DNA of 64,000 bases from an uncultured bacterium (GTDB taxonomy: Bacteria; Bacteroidota; Bacteroidia; Bacteroidales; Marinifilaceae), in NCBI GenBank assembly GCA_905216195.1, contig CAJMSX010000014.1, forward strand, positions 1 through 64,000, written 5' to 3'. How positions within the stretch are numbered: position 1 is the stretch's first letter; each line of letters opens with the position of its first letter. Below the pieces are notes generated by a model, which did no database searches, had not been told where the DNA came from, and worked only from the letters and a program-made list of their open reading frames with translations. Below, piece by piece: positions 18,081-27,091 of the stretch. The position numbers were made by a program, and so were the translations under genes.

Positions 18081-20144
18081 ATGTTGACGTTCGTTATTTC
18101 CCACGCACTACCTTTAACCGATCCGGTTTTGAAATTTCTGTTGATTCTGGTTATTATTCTGTCAGCTCCTTTGGTGCTGAACAAATTTAAGATTCCTCAT
18201 TTATTGGGATTGATCATTGCGGGAGCAGTCATCGGTCCGCACGGATTGAATCTGGTGTTACGCGATAGCAGCATTATTCTGTCGGGCACGGCGGGTCTGC
18301 TTTACATTATGTTTTTAGCAGGTCTGGAAATCGATATGGGAGATTTTAAGAAAAACAGCGGTCGCAGTATGGTGTTCGGGATGTATACTTTTCTGATTCC
18401 GATGGGATTAGGAATTGTGGCGGGGAAATATTTGCTCGGTTTTACGATGGAGACTTCCGTTTTACTGGCCAGTATGTTTGCTTCCCATACGTTAATCGCC
18501 TATCCCATTATCAGTAAATTGGGAATCAGTAAAGACCGGGCGGTAAGCATCACTATCGGAGGGACGATGATTACGGACGTTTTGGCTTTATTGGTATTGA
18601 CGGTCATTGTGGGAATGACGACGGGCCAAATGGGAGATCATTTCTGGGTCCGTTTGAGTATTTCCGTTCTGGTGTTCGCTTTGTTCGTCGTTTTGGTATT
18701 TCCTCTGATCGGACGTTGGTTTTTTAAGCGGGTGCAGGACAGTATTTCCCAATATATTTTCGTATTGGTGATGGTGTTTTTGGGCGCTTACCTGGCAGAA
18801 TTAGCAGGAATGGAAGCTATTATCGGTTCTTTTCTGGCCGGTTTGGCTTTAAACCGTCTCATTCCTCATTCTTCGCCTTTGATGCATCGGGTGGAATTTA
18901 TCGGGAATTCCATTTTTATTCCTTTTTTTCTGATAGGGGTAGGCATGTTGATCGATTACCGGGCTTTTTTCACCAGTTTCGACACCATCAAGGTGGGAAT
19001 TGTGATGATTGTCATAGCTACGGTAGCGAAATTTGCGGCAGCTTGGCTGACTCAGAAAACCTTCCGGATGTCTGTGGATCAGAGAAGGGTTATTTTCGGT
19101 TTGAGTAATGCGCAGGCGGCGGCTACGCTGGCGGCCGTTATGGTAGGATATAATGTCATATTGGGTCAGACCCCTCAGGGAGAACCGATCCGTCTGCTGA
19201 ATGAAAGCGTGTTGAACGGTACGATTCTGATGATACTGGTTACGTGTACCATGGCTTCTTTTGCAGCCCAGAAAGGAGCGCATAACCTGGCCCTGGCTCA
19301 AAATAGCGGAAAAGAAACGGAGGAGAGCGAACATTCGGAACGGATACTGATTCCTATCAGTAATGAAGAGACGGCTGAAGAGCTGGTCAATCTCAGTCTG
19401 GCCATAAAATCTTCTAAAAATGTCCGGCATTTGTATGCTTTGAAAGTGATGGACAATCAGACGAACAACGAACAGCAATTGAAACAATCCCGCAAATTGT
19501 TGCAAAATGCAGCTTTGACGGCGGCCGCTACCGACACCCGTTTGCAGGAGTTGTTGCGGTATGACCTGAATGTGACGAACGCGATTCAGAGTGTAATTAT
19601 GGAACACGGTATAACCGACCTGGTACTGGGATTACATAAAGAAAAAGGGATTCCCACTTCTTTCCTGGGAAGGATTACGGAAGGAATACTGAGCCATAGC
19701 GATGTCACTACCTTGATTTACAAATCCGTACAGCCTTTGTCCACCATGAGGCGTCACCTGATCGTTATACCGGAAGATGCTGAAAAAGAAATCGGATTTA
19801 CCCAATGGGTGATGCGGATTTGGAATGTCATTCAGAATACGGGAGCAAAAGCCGTTTTTTACGGCTCCGGTACGACTCTCACGGGATTGAAAAAATTACT
19901 GTCGAAACAGAACGGGGATAGGGAATATGTGGAGTTCAGCGATTGGGACGATTTTTTGATCGTATTCCGGGATGTAAAAAAAGACGATATATTATGGGTC
20001 ATTATGAGCCGGAGGGACCGGCTTTCTTATAATGCCGGCATGAACCGGGTGCCCGGCTATTTGAATAAGTATTTTTTTGCCAACAGTTTTGTGCTGGTTT
20101 ATCCTTTACAGGCCGGAACGGCGGGGAACCGTTATTTTACCTAG
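18081..20144 (+). CDS. CPA2 family cation/proton antiporter with UspA-like C-terminus
   Basis: Monovalent cation:proton antiporter (Kef/NapA-like) of 687 residues. Residues 1 to about 400 form the Na_H_Exchanger membrane domain with about 12 helices (start PLTDPVLKFLLILVIIL; IPHLLGLIIAGAVIGPHGLN; FLAGLEIDM). From about 430 onward is a soluble part resembling tandem universal-stress-protein folds (ILIPISNEETAEELVNLS; DLVLGLHKEKGIPTSFLGRI), a regulatory arrangement common in Bacteroidota. ATG at 18081 is chosen over an upstream TTG at 18033 because family members begin just before the LPLTDP stretch. Ion preference is not readable from sequence. Confidence 0.88.
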   Translation: MLTFVISHALPLTDPVLKFLLILVIILSAPLVLNKFKIPHLLGLIIAGAVIGPHGLNLVLRDSSIILSGTAGLLYIMFLAGLEIDMGDFKKNSGRSMVFGMYTFLIPMGLGIVAGKYLLGFTMETSVLLASMFASHTLIAYPIISKLGISKDRAVSITIGGTMITDVLALLVLTVIVGMTTGQMGDHFWVRLSISVLVFALFVVLVFPLIGRWFFKRVQDSISQYIFVLVMVFLGAYLAELAGMEAIIGSFLAGLALNRLIPHSSPLMHRVEFIGNSIFIPFFLIGVGMLIDYRAFFTSFDTIKVGIVMIVIATVAKFAAAWLTQKTFRMSVDQRRVIFGLSNAQAAATLAAVMVGYNVILGQTPQGEPIRLLNESVLNGTILMILVTCTMASFAAQKGAHNLALAQNSGKETEESEHSERILIPISNEETAEELVNLSLAIKSSKNVRHLYALKVMDNQTNNEQQLKQSRKLLQNAALTAAATDTRLQELLRYDLNVTNAIQSVIMEHGITDLVLGLHKEKGIPTSFLGRITEGILSHSDVTTLIYKSVQPLSTMRRHLIVIPEDAEKEIGFTQWVMRIWNVIQNTGAKAVFYGSGTTLTGLKKLLSKQNGDREYVEFSDWDDFLIVFRDVKKDDILWVIMSRRDRLSYNAGMNRVPGYLNKYFFANSFVLVYPLQAGTAGNRYFT

Positions 20145-20236
20145 CAGGCAGAGGCGTTGCTGATAAAAAATGTAAAAAACTAATCTTTTCAAAATTTTTA
20201 TCGTTTATGGGATTGTACGACTAAAATACAATTGCT

Positions 20237-20491
20237 ATGAACGATCCCAAGAAACATACCGATCATTTAAATGCGGAGGAAAGACGGGAATTAAAAGATT
20301 CGGATTTTGGTATTCCGGAAACCCGGGAGTTCCCGATGCCGGACGCAGCTCATGTCCGTGCTGCCGAGTCCTATTTTCGGTATGCTCCCGACGAGAAAAA
20401 AAAGGAACTGGCCAACCGGATTTTGCTGAAGGCTGAAAAATTCGGGGTGGAGGTCCATAGCCGGACGATTCATCAATGGGCAGAAAAATAA
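20237..20491 (+). CDS. Small conserved protein, DUF6582-like
   Basis: An 84-residue, highly charged soluble protein. The central LKDSDFGIPETREFPMPDAA resembles the (L)(P/K)DSDFG(L/I)P..R.(Y/F)PMPD motif of the DUF6582 family, small proteins found in phages and bacterial chromosomes, followed by a helical HVRAAESYFR segment. Function is unknown. It lies alone between the antiporter and the AI-2E-type permease on the same strand. No exact -7 box was found upstream. Confidence 0.65.
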   Translation: MNDPKKHTDHLNAEERRELKDSDFGIPETREFPMPDAAHVRAAESYFRYAPDEKKKELANRILLKAEKFGVEVHSRTIHQWAEK

Positions 20492-20615
20492 AGGAAAATA
20501 CCCGGAAAATAAAGGGCATTACCGGTGAGCTGTTGTCTCCGCAAGCGGAAAAAACGATACCGGCCTTATTTATTCTTCACTACCTTATTTTTAATGAGTC
20601 GTAAAACGGTATGCA

Positions 20616-21623
20616 ATGAGTGTAAAAGAACAATATTGGAGATATTCGCTTATTGTCATTATTTTACTGTTGGGAGTCCTGATTTTTTTGAATTTGACTT
20701 CCTTTCTGGGGGGAATACTGGGGGCGATGACCATTTATATTTTGCTTCGGGAGCAGATGTTTTATCTGACCGAAAAGAAACACTGGAGACGGAGTATTGT
20801 GGCGATTTTGCTGCTGATCGAGACGGCCTTGCTTTTTTTGATTCCCCTTTCCCTGGTCGTCTGGCTGATGGTAAGCAAATTACAGGCGGTCAATTTGAAT
20901 CCCCGCAGCCTCATGGAACCGGTTTATCATATTTCCGATTTGATCCGGGATAAGACCGGCTATGATTTACTCAGCAAAGCCAATATCAATCTGGCGTTTT
21001 CGTATTTGCCCCGTTTGGGACAAATTCTGATGGGGAGCATCGCCAGTTTTGCCATCAATGTGTTGGCCTTGCTTTTTATTCTTTATTTTATGTTTGTGGG
21101 TGGAAGGAAAATGGAAGAGTATGTGAGCCAACTGTTGCCGTTTAGCCGGAGAAATAAACGGGATATTCTGCACGAATTTCATATGGTGATAAAATCGAAT
21201 GCCATAGGAGTTCCTTTATTGGCGATTATGCAGGGAGGAGTCGCTACTATCGGCTATTTTATTTTCGGGGCACCGGCACCGATTATTTGGGGAGTCGTGT
21301 CGTGTTTTGCTACCATCATTCCGGTAATCGGTACCGCTATCGTGTGGTTACCCCTGGCTTTGTACATCGGGGTTACCGGCCATTGGGGAAATGCTATCGG
21401 CTTAACGGCCTACGCCCTTTTGGTGGTTTCGAATACGGATAATGTGGTGCGTTCCTTTTTGGTAAAAAGAATGGCGGATACGCATCCTTTGATTACCATT
21501 TTCGGAGTAATTATCGGATTGGGACTGTTCGGATTTATGGGGGTGATATTCGGTCCGCTGATGTTGGCTATTTTTGTTTTATGCGTCCAGATATTCAAAG
21601 AAGAATATCTGGACCGGAATTGA
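20616..21623 (+). CDS. AI-2E family transporter (PerM-like)
   Basis: Membrane protein of 335 residues with about eight helices, matching the AI-2E/UPF0118 family (NVLALLFILYFMFVGG; ATIIPVIGTAIVWLPLAL; NTDNVVRSFLVKRMADTHPLIT; FGFMGVIFGPLM). The NtDN and GxxGPL stretches in the last third are family hallmarks. Members have been linked to autoinducer-2 export, sodium/proton exchange or peptidoglycan hydrolase control, so the name should not be read as a proven function. Spacing to the neighbours suggests a separate unit. Confidence 0.85.
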   Translation: MSVKEQYWRYSLIVIILLLGVLIFLNLTSFLGGILGAMTIYILLREQMFYLTEKKHWRRSIVAILLLIETALLFLIPLSLVVWLMVSKLQAVNLNPRSLMEPVYHISDLIRDKTGYDLLSKANINLAFSYLPRLGQILMGSIASFAINVLALLFILYFMFVGGRKMEEYVSQLLPFSRRNKRDILHEFHMVIKSNAIGVPLLAIMQGGVATIGYFIFGAPAPIIWGVVSCFATIIPVIGTAIVWLPLALYIGVTGHWGNAIGLTAYALLVVSNTDNVVRSFLVKRMADTHPLITIFGVIIGLGLFGFMGVIFGPLMLAIFVLCVQIFKEEYLDRN

Positions 21624-21734
21624 AGGAGGTATGTTCAGCCGGAGGGAAGAGTGGGGCTCCGGTAGCCGAAGCTTCCGATAAAGGAAAATAAGGGAGATTC
21701 AGGTTTCTTTTCTCTCTTTTCCCCGCAATTTTAT

Positions 21735-21742
21735 TACTTTTG
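21735..21742 (+). promoter_or_regulatory. -7 box of AraC-family regulator gene
   Basis: TACTTTTG matches TAnnTTTG and gives a leader of about 65 bases before the ATG at 21815. Confidence 0.5.
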
Positions 21743-21814
21743 TCTTGTAAAAACTTCGAAACTAAAACCTCAGGCAAATCTAAGGTTTGCATATGCTTTT
21801 AAACCCGCCGGATT

Positions 21815-22654
21815 ATGTTGTGCATTTTTGAAAATCGGAAAATCAAGGGACGCATGGTACTGTGCGATATGCTGCATGAGAACCAGGAATTACAAAAAGA
21901 TCGCAGTTTGTATAAATTTATCCGGGTAACGGAAGGGGAAATCGGTTTGGAAATCGACGAACAGTCCGTCCGCTTGCGTAAGGGGGAAATCGTTACCCTT
22001 ACTTATTTGCATCACATGTGTTTCCTTTCTCTGGAAGGAAAATATGAGGCTCTTTTGTTCAACAGCAATTTTTATTGTATTCACGGAAACGATCACGAGG
22101 TTTCCTGTAACGGTTTGCTTTTTCACGGTTCTTCGGAAATCGTTAAGTTCGTACCTTCCATTCAGGAACAAAAACGTTTGGATACGCTCAGCGGCATTTT
22201 ACAGGATGAGTTCGCAGCGGCGGACCGCTTACAGGAAGAAATGCTTCGGATTTTGTTGAAACGCTACATTATTCTTTGTACCCGCATCGTCCGGAACAAA
22301 AGCGGTGTAGAAGACCGAAACGAAGGCTTAATTGAAACCGTACGAAAATTTTACGTATTGGTGGATATGCATTACCGGGAAAAGAAGCAGGTACAGGAGT
22401 ATGCCGACCTGTTGAATAAGTCCCCTAAAACTTTAGCCAATATCCTCTCCGCCACCCGTCAGCCTTCGGCTATCCGTATCATTCACGGCCGGGTGGAAGC
22501 AGAGGCGAAACGCTTGCTGCTCTATACCTCCAAAAGTCCGAAAGAGATCGCTTTTCTCCTGGGATTCGAGGAACAGGCCGCCTTCGCCCGTTTTTTCAAA
22601 AATACCACCGGACAAAGTTGTTCGGAATTTCGCCGGGTGCATGCACTTGCCTGA
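21815..22654 (+). CDS. AraC-family transcriptional regulator (candidate RclR-like)
   Basis: DNA-binding regulator of 279 residues with an N-terminal cupin-like sensor half and a C-terminal AraC double helix-turn-helix (about 185-275; second helix region KEIAFLLGFEEQAAFARFFK followed by TGQSCSEFRR). It stands 270 bases upstream of, and in the same direction as, rclC- and rclA-like genes. In Escherichia coli the AraC protein RclR senses hypochlorous acid through cysteine oxidation and controls rclABC. The sensor half here has Cys3, Cys17, Cys69, Cys88 and Cys98, so redox sensing is possible, but the FYCI...HEVSCNGLLF stretch with two of these also occurs in other Bacteroidota AraC proteins. The role as RclR counterpart is inferred from position. 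Confidence 0.85.
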   Translation: MLCIFENRKIKGRMVLCDMLHENQELQKDRSLYKFIRVTEGEIGLEIDEQSVRLRKGEIVTLTYLHHMCFLSLEGKYEALLFNSNFYCIHGNDHEVSCNGLLFHGSSEIVKFVPSIQEQKRLDTLSGILQDEFAAADRLQEEMLRILLKRYIILCTRIVRNKSGVEDRNEGLIETVRKFYVLVDMHYREKKQVQEYADLLNKSPKTLANILSATRQPSAIRIIHGRVEAEAKRLLLYTSKSPKEIAFLLGFEEQAAFARFFKNTTGQSCSEFRRVHALA

Positions 22655-22828
22655 TCAAGGAATCCAAAAGGCCGCTCCCGCCGGAAATATATCCTTAAAG
22701 AAATCCCCGCCGAAAGCGAAATTTTCCGGTTTCTACTGGGGAAACTCAACCCGCGAATTTTCGGGAGAATTTTGGGAAACTGTCTTTCCCGGGTTTCGTA
22801 TGTGAAGGTAGTTATTTTCTGTAAAAGG

Positions 22829-22891
22829 AAAAATTGCCAATTTTTCAGGCAAAATGTCCAATCATTCCTCCGTCGGAGGGGTGTATTTTTG
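22829..22891 (+). promoter_or_regulatory. Palindromes and -7 box controlling rclC-rclA
   Basis: Two perfect inverted repeats precede the operon: AAAAATTG-C-CAATTTTT (22829-22845) and CCTCCG-T-CGGAGG (22867-22879), with centres 36 bases apart. The second ends 4 bases before TATTTTTG (22884-22891), an exact -7 box, so a protein bound there would cover the polymerase site. The first lies upstream of the expected -33 region. They are candidate operators for the adjacent AraC regulator or another redox regulator. Confidence 0.55.
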
Positions 22892-22923
22892 TATTCAGAA
22901 AATAATAATTAATACCCATAAGC

Positions 22924-23511
22924 ATGAAAACGAAAATAACTGCATTATTCAACTGTTTTTTAGAAAAAGCCGCTTCTTCTCAACGGCTGGGAATGAACTT
23001 GATGAGAATAGCCATACTGGTTATTTTTGTATGGATCGGCGGACTCAAATATTTTGCTTACGAGGCGGATGGCATCGTGCCTTTCGTAGCCAACAGTCCT
23101 TTTATGAGTTTCTTTTATAAGTACGATGCACCGGATTATAAAAAACATATGAATCCGGAAGGAGTTTATAAAGCGGAAAACCGTCAATGGCATAGAGAAA
23201 ACAATACTTACGGTTTTTCCTATGGTTTGGGAGTTTTGATCGTCAGCATCGGGATCCTGGTTTTCCTGGGTATTTTTTCACCGAAGATCGGCATGGTAGG
23301 AGATATTTTAGCTATTCTTATGACGATAGGTACCCTTTCTTTTTTAGTTACCACACCGGAAGTATGGGTGCCGGATTTAGGGGATAGCGATTACGGATTT
23401 CCCTTTTTATCGGGGAGGGGACGGCTGGTCGTCAAAGATGTGGCCATATTGGCGGGAGCGGTACTTCTTTTGTCCGATTCGGCCCGGAGGATACTTAAAC
23501 AACAAAAATGA
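22924..23511 (+). CDS. rclC: RclC-like DUF417 (YkgB) inner-membrane protein
   Basis: Inner-membrane protein of 195 residues with four predicted helices, family DUF417/YkgB, which includes E. coli RclC of the reactive-chlorine-resistance operon. Recognisable pieces are RIAILVIFVWIGGLKYFAYEA, GIVPFVANSPFMSFFY and the late TTPEVW. Its stop overlaps the rclA start by 4 bases (ATGA), so the two are coupled. The biochemical role of RclC is unknown; in E. coli its loss sensitises cells to HOCl. Expressed from the promoter at 22884. Confidence 0.85.
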   Translation: MKTKITALFNCFLEKAASSQRLGMNLMRIAILVIFVWIGGLKYFAYEADGIVPFVANSPFMSFFYKYDAPDYKKHMNPEGVYKAENRQWHRENNTYGFSYGLGVLIVSIGILVFLGIFSPKIGMVGDILAILMTIGTLSFLVTTPEVWVPDLGDSDYGFPFLSGRGRLVVKDVAILAGAVLLLSDSARRILKQQK

Positions 23512-24890
23512 CGGATATGAAAAATTACGATGCAATTATTATCGGATTCGGTAAAGGCGGTAAGACGCTGGCATCCGATTTGGGAAAAAGGGGTTGGAAC
23601 GTAGCCCTCGTAGAACGTTCGGCTCAGATGTACGGAGGAACTTGTATCAATATTGCCTGTATTCCCACCAAGGCTTTGATCCATAGTGCGAAAATCGCCG
23701 GATATCATCCGTTGCAGGATTTCGGGCAAAAGTCAGAAGAGTTCCGCAAAGCTATCGATCAAAAGAATGAGATCACGGCTTTTTTACGGAAGAAAAATTT
23801 CGATAATTTAAACAATAATCCCCAGGTGGATTTGTACACGGGAGAAGCGGCTTTTCGTTCGGATAAAGTGATAGAGGTGAAAACCGAAAAAGAGACCCTT
23901 CTCCTGACGGCGGAAAAAATATTTATCAATACGGGAGCTGAAACGGTTATTCCGCCTATAGAAGGCATTGAGGAGACGGAGAATGTATACACCAGTACTT
24001 CTATCATGGAATTGAAGCGATTGCCGGAGCGCCTCGTCATTATCGGAGGTGGATATATCGGTTTGGAATTTGCTTCGATGTTTGCCGGTTTCGGATCCCG
24101 GGTGACGGTTCTGGAAAGTTATCCTCATTTGTTGAGCCGGGAAGACCCGGATATCGCTGAGGCCGTCCGTTCGACACTGGAAAAAAAAGGAATAGTTTTC
24201 CGGGTAAATACGCAGGTTTTGTCGGTGAAGAATTCGGGCGACCGGGTATCGGTAAATTGCCGGGATGCTGCGAAGGGAGAAGAATATGCCGTGGAGGCGG
24301 AAGCTTTACTCGTGGCTACGGGACGGCGTCCGGCTACCTCTTCTCTTCGGCTGGAAACGACCGGTATAAAGACGGATAAGCACGGTGCCATTGTGGTGAA
24401 TGAAAAGCTTCAGACCAGCGTAGCGGGAGTGTGGGCGTTGGGAGATGTAAAAGGAGGACTGCAATTTACTTACATTTCACTCGACGATTACCGGATCATA
24501 CGGGAACAATTATTCGGGGAGAACGATCGGACGGTTTCCGACCGTCAGCCGGTAGCCTATTCGGTGTTTATCGATCCTCCTCTGTCACGTATCGGCTTAA
24601 CGGAAAAAGAAGCGAGAGCCCAGGGTTATGAGGTTTTGGTGAAAAAGATTGACGTGGCTACGATCCCCCGGGCCCGGGTATTGGGAGGAACGGAGGGTGT
24701 ATTGAAATCAGTGGTAGATGCTGCAGACGGTAAAATACTGGGGTGTTCTCTCTTTTGTGTAGATTCCGAAGAAGTGATCAATACGGTAAGTGTAGCGATA
24801 AAAGCGGGATTGGATTATACATTTTTAAGGGATCAAATTTATACCCACCCGACCATGAGCGAGTCCCTGAATGATCTGTTTACTTTTTAG
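23508..24890 (+). CDS. rclA: RclA-like flavin disulfide reductase
   Basis: Pyridine nucleotide-disulfide oxidoreductase of 460 residues. The FAD loop IIIGFGKGGKTLA is at about 10-22, the redox-active pair is Cys46/Cys51 in GGTCINIACIPTK, an NAD(P) loop IIGGGYIGLEFAS lies at about 178, and the C-terminal dimer domain ends with HPTMSES, including the His-Glu pair of the family. MYGGTCINI.CIPTK and the GFGK start are closer to E. coli RclA (a copper(II) reductase protecting against HOCl) than to dihydrolipoamide dehydrogenase or mercuric reductase. Coupling to rclC and the upstream AraC gene supports this. The second ATG at 23517 is an alternative start. Confidence 0.87.
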   Translation: MTDMKNYDAIIIGFGKGGKTLASDLGKRGWNVALVERSAQMYGGTCINIACIPTKALIHSAKIAGYHPLQDFGQKSEEFRKAIDQKNEITAFLRKKNFDNLNNNPQVDLYTGEAAFRSDKVIEVKTEKETLLLTAEKIFINTGAETVIPPIEGIEETENVYTSTSIMELKRLPERLVIIGGGYIGLEFASMFAGFGSRVTVLESYPHLLSREDPDIAEAVRSTLEKKGIVFRVNTQVLSVKNSGDRVSVNCRDAAKGEEYAVEAEALLVATGRRPATSSLRLETTGIKTDKHGAIVVNEKLQTSVAGVWALGDVKGGLQFTYISLDDYRIIREQLFGENDRTVSDRQPVAYSVFIDPPLSRIGLTEKEARAQGYEVLVKKIDVATIPRARVLGGTEGVLKSVVDAADGKILGCSLFCVDSEEVINTVSVAIKAGLDYTFLRDQIYTHPTMSESLNDLFTF

Positions 24891-24985
24891 TCGCAGTTCG
24901 TGTTGGTCGTTCCGGCCGGGGAAAGCCGGAAGGGATGAAAGGGAAATGACCGCCAGGAAAGCATTCCACCCGTTTTTTCCCCTTT

Positions 24986-26314
24986 CTATTCATATAAAAG
25001 ATTGTCCCCGTAAGAAGGACGGGGGGGATACTCCTGCTGGAAGAAAAAATTATCTTTTCCGAATGCCGGGCGTAATTCGCTGAACCAGGTCGCTTTCGGA
25101 TCATAGGCGGCGAAAAACGGCACATCGACCCATTTGGGATTCCGTCCCTGAATGAAACGGAGGACAAATACTTTTTCCTCCTGGATTTCCGTTATACCCA
25201 AAATTTGAATTTTTCCAGGTTCATCGCTCATACTGGGACCCCGTACCGTCCGGCAAATGCCGCTGACCTGCCGGTAGGCCTTGCGAAAGATATCCCAGCA
25301 TTTTTCGAGGGGAAGTTCAAAATAATGTTTTGCTCCGGTATCCCGGGCTACGAACATATAATAAGGTATACAATTCAAATCGACCTGTTTGCGCCACATT
25401 TCCGACCAGAGGTCCGGTGAGTCATTGATATGTTTCAGTAAGGGCGATTGGGTGCGGATTTGTGCGCCGGTATTCCGGATGTTCCGAATGGCTTGCTGTA
25501 CCGCTTTTGTGGAGAGTTCCACCGGATGATTGAAATGGGCTTGAAAGGAGAGGTTTTTTCCAGCAGCGGTCACTTTCTCGAATAAACGGAGAATATCATC
25601 CGCATCGGTGTCCGAAATAAAGCGATAAGGCCAGTAAGCTAAGGATTTAGAACCGATGCGTATGGTTTGAATGTGTTCGAAACCGGCTTGTAGTAAAGGT
25701 TCCACGTAAGCTGATAACAAGGAAGCGCTCATGGTCATCGGGTCTCCTCCGGTGAACAGAATATCGGTCACCTGGGGGTGCAGACGCAGATAGTTGAGCA
25801 GCAGGTCCGTTTCTTTCATGGCGAATTTGAGTTCGTTCATGCCGGTGAATTGGGGCCAGCGGAAACAAAAACTACAATAAGCATGGCACGTTTGTCCCTG
25901 TGCCGGAAAAAACAGAACGGTTTCCCGGTATTTATGCTGAATACCCTTTAAGCGGGTGTTCCCCAACATCGGTACATTGTGTTCTTGGCCGGCCGGATTG
26001 GGGTTCAATTCCAGTCGGATAGCGTTTACGGTAGCCGTAAATTTATCTTTTTCGACCGGCTGTTCCAGTAATTTCCGAATGGTCGTATAATATTTTTTGG
26101 ACAGCATTTCCCGGCGGGGAAAGTTTAAGGTGAAAATAGGGTCGGTAGCAATCCGCTCCCAGTCGATCAGTTCTTCTACAACATAATTATTGGTCTTGAA
26201 CGGCAATACCCTTCCTACCACCTCAATCGCATCTAGTTCTTCCGAAGATAAACGGGCTATCTGAGGTATATTCCGGTAATTTGCCAGTCCGTAAGCCTGA
26301 TAGGTTCGTTTCAT
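24986..26314 (-). CDS. KamA-family radical SAM protein (lysine 2,3-aminomutase-like)
   Basis: Radical SAM enzyme of 442 residues. Cys143, Cys147 and Cys150 in CHAYCSFCFRW bind the 4Fe-4S cluster, and FTGGDPMTM is the family's GGxP-type SAM site. Overall it resembles lysine 2,3-aminomutase. However, the PLP-lysine region PGGGGK of true KamA is not visible; the equivalent stretch reads GICRTVRGPSMSDEPGKI, and the C-terminus is an unusual extension ending in FFFQQEYPPRPSYG. This places it in a KamA-like subgroup of unknown reaction rather than the amino-acid-fermentation enzyme, and no kamD/kamE genes are nearby. It converges with rclA; no promoter box was identified upstream of its start. Confidence 0.8.
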   Translation of the reverse strand: MKRTYQAYGLANYRNIPQIARLSSEELDAIEVVGRVLPFKTNNYVVEELIDWERIATDPIFTLNFPRREMLSKKYYTTIRKLLEQPVEKDKFTATVNAIRLELNPNPAGQEHNVPMLGNTRLKGIQHKYRETVLFFPAQGQTCHAYCSFCFRWPQFTGMNELKFAMKETDLLLNYLRLHPQVTDILFTGGDPMTMSASLLSAYVEPLLQAGFEHIQTIRIGSKSLAYWPYRFISDTDADDILRLFEKVTAAGKNLSFQAHFNHPVELSTKAVQQAIRNIRNTGAQIRTQSPLLKHINDSPDLWSEMWRKQVDLNCIPYYMFVARDTGAKHYFELPLEKCWDIFRKAYRQVSGICRTVRGPSMSDEPGKIQILGITEIQEEKVFVLRFIQGRNPKWVDVPFFAAYDPKATWFSELRPAFGKDNFFFQQEYPPRPSYGDNLLYE

Positions 26315-26869
26315 TCCTTTATTTTTTTTTTATTTTCTTTTATCATGCGCACTCCTCCCCGGAGGCTGAAAGTTTTCTTGCGGTTACCGTAAGAAATAAA
26401 AGAGATGTTTCCAGTTTTGAATCTCTCCGCCCGACCCGTTCAACACCTACCATAAAACCCACTCTAGAAAAGTGAATCTAAAAAATTCAAACGACCTTCC
26501 TAAATTATAAAAAAATCATGAATTCTCCTAGTGAATCGATTTTTATGCTCTAAAATTACCGATTTCGGTTTTTCTGTCTTCTTTTCCTGGTTTAGCGGTG
26601 GTTTGAACTCAGGTTTCCGGCGGCTGAACCGAACAAAGGCATATATTCCCTTCCTGGAAGCGGCATTCGGCCGGATTTAAGACAACCGGCTCTTGGAAAA
26701 AAGACGGTTGTATCTATTTTTGCGGCTGCTGGATTTTATACGGAAATTCGAAGCCGGGGGTTTGAAGGAAAAAGGGAATTCGATTTTCAGATTTTCCTAA
26801 GGTATCGGGTTGTTAAAAAATAGCGTGTAAATGAGAGATGGGAGAAAAGTAAACCTATTTTTAAAAAAA
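26315..26869. other. Gene-free stretch upstream of M64 peptidase
   Basis: No open frame here looks like a real gene. The sequence has mixed composition, with A/T-rich blocks near 26480-26580. I saw no exact promoter box or repeat. The KamA-like gene start must be served from its right end, but no clear box is visible. Confidence 0.45.
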
Positions 26870-26921
26870 GGGACTGTCTGTATCTGGTTGTAATCAAAAG
26901 GCGGGGTTGACAGACAGTCCC
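26870..26921. repeat. 12-bp inverted repeat (hairpin or small-element end)
   Basis: GGGACTGTCTGT (26870-26881) and ACAGACAGTCCC (26910-26921) are perfectly inverted, with a 28-base loop, and the left arm is preceded by an A7 run. It could be a minus-strand terminator (T7 after the stem), but no gene ends next to it on that strand, so a miniature mobile-element remnant is also possible. Confidence 0.5.
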
Positions 26922-27091
26922 GTTGGCGTAATGTGTGCTGTGTATGTGGCCTTTTGAATGATTACTTACGAAATCTGGACAAAGTAAATAAAAAATATTT
27001 ACTATTGCAAAAGAATTGGAATTTTTTTTATTCTTATTTTATTTATTACATTTACCCGATATAAAAAATTAATTTTTAAAACCGTACAATA

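Noticed and set aside
24986..26314. Assignment as lysine 2,3-aminomutase (kamA) of lysine fermentation
   Set aside because: PLP motif not visible and no other lysine-fermentation genes nearby.
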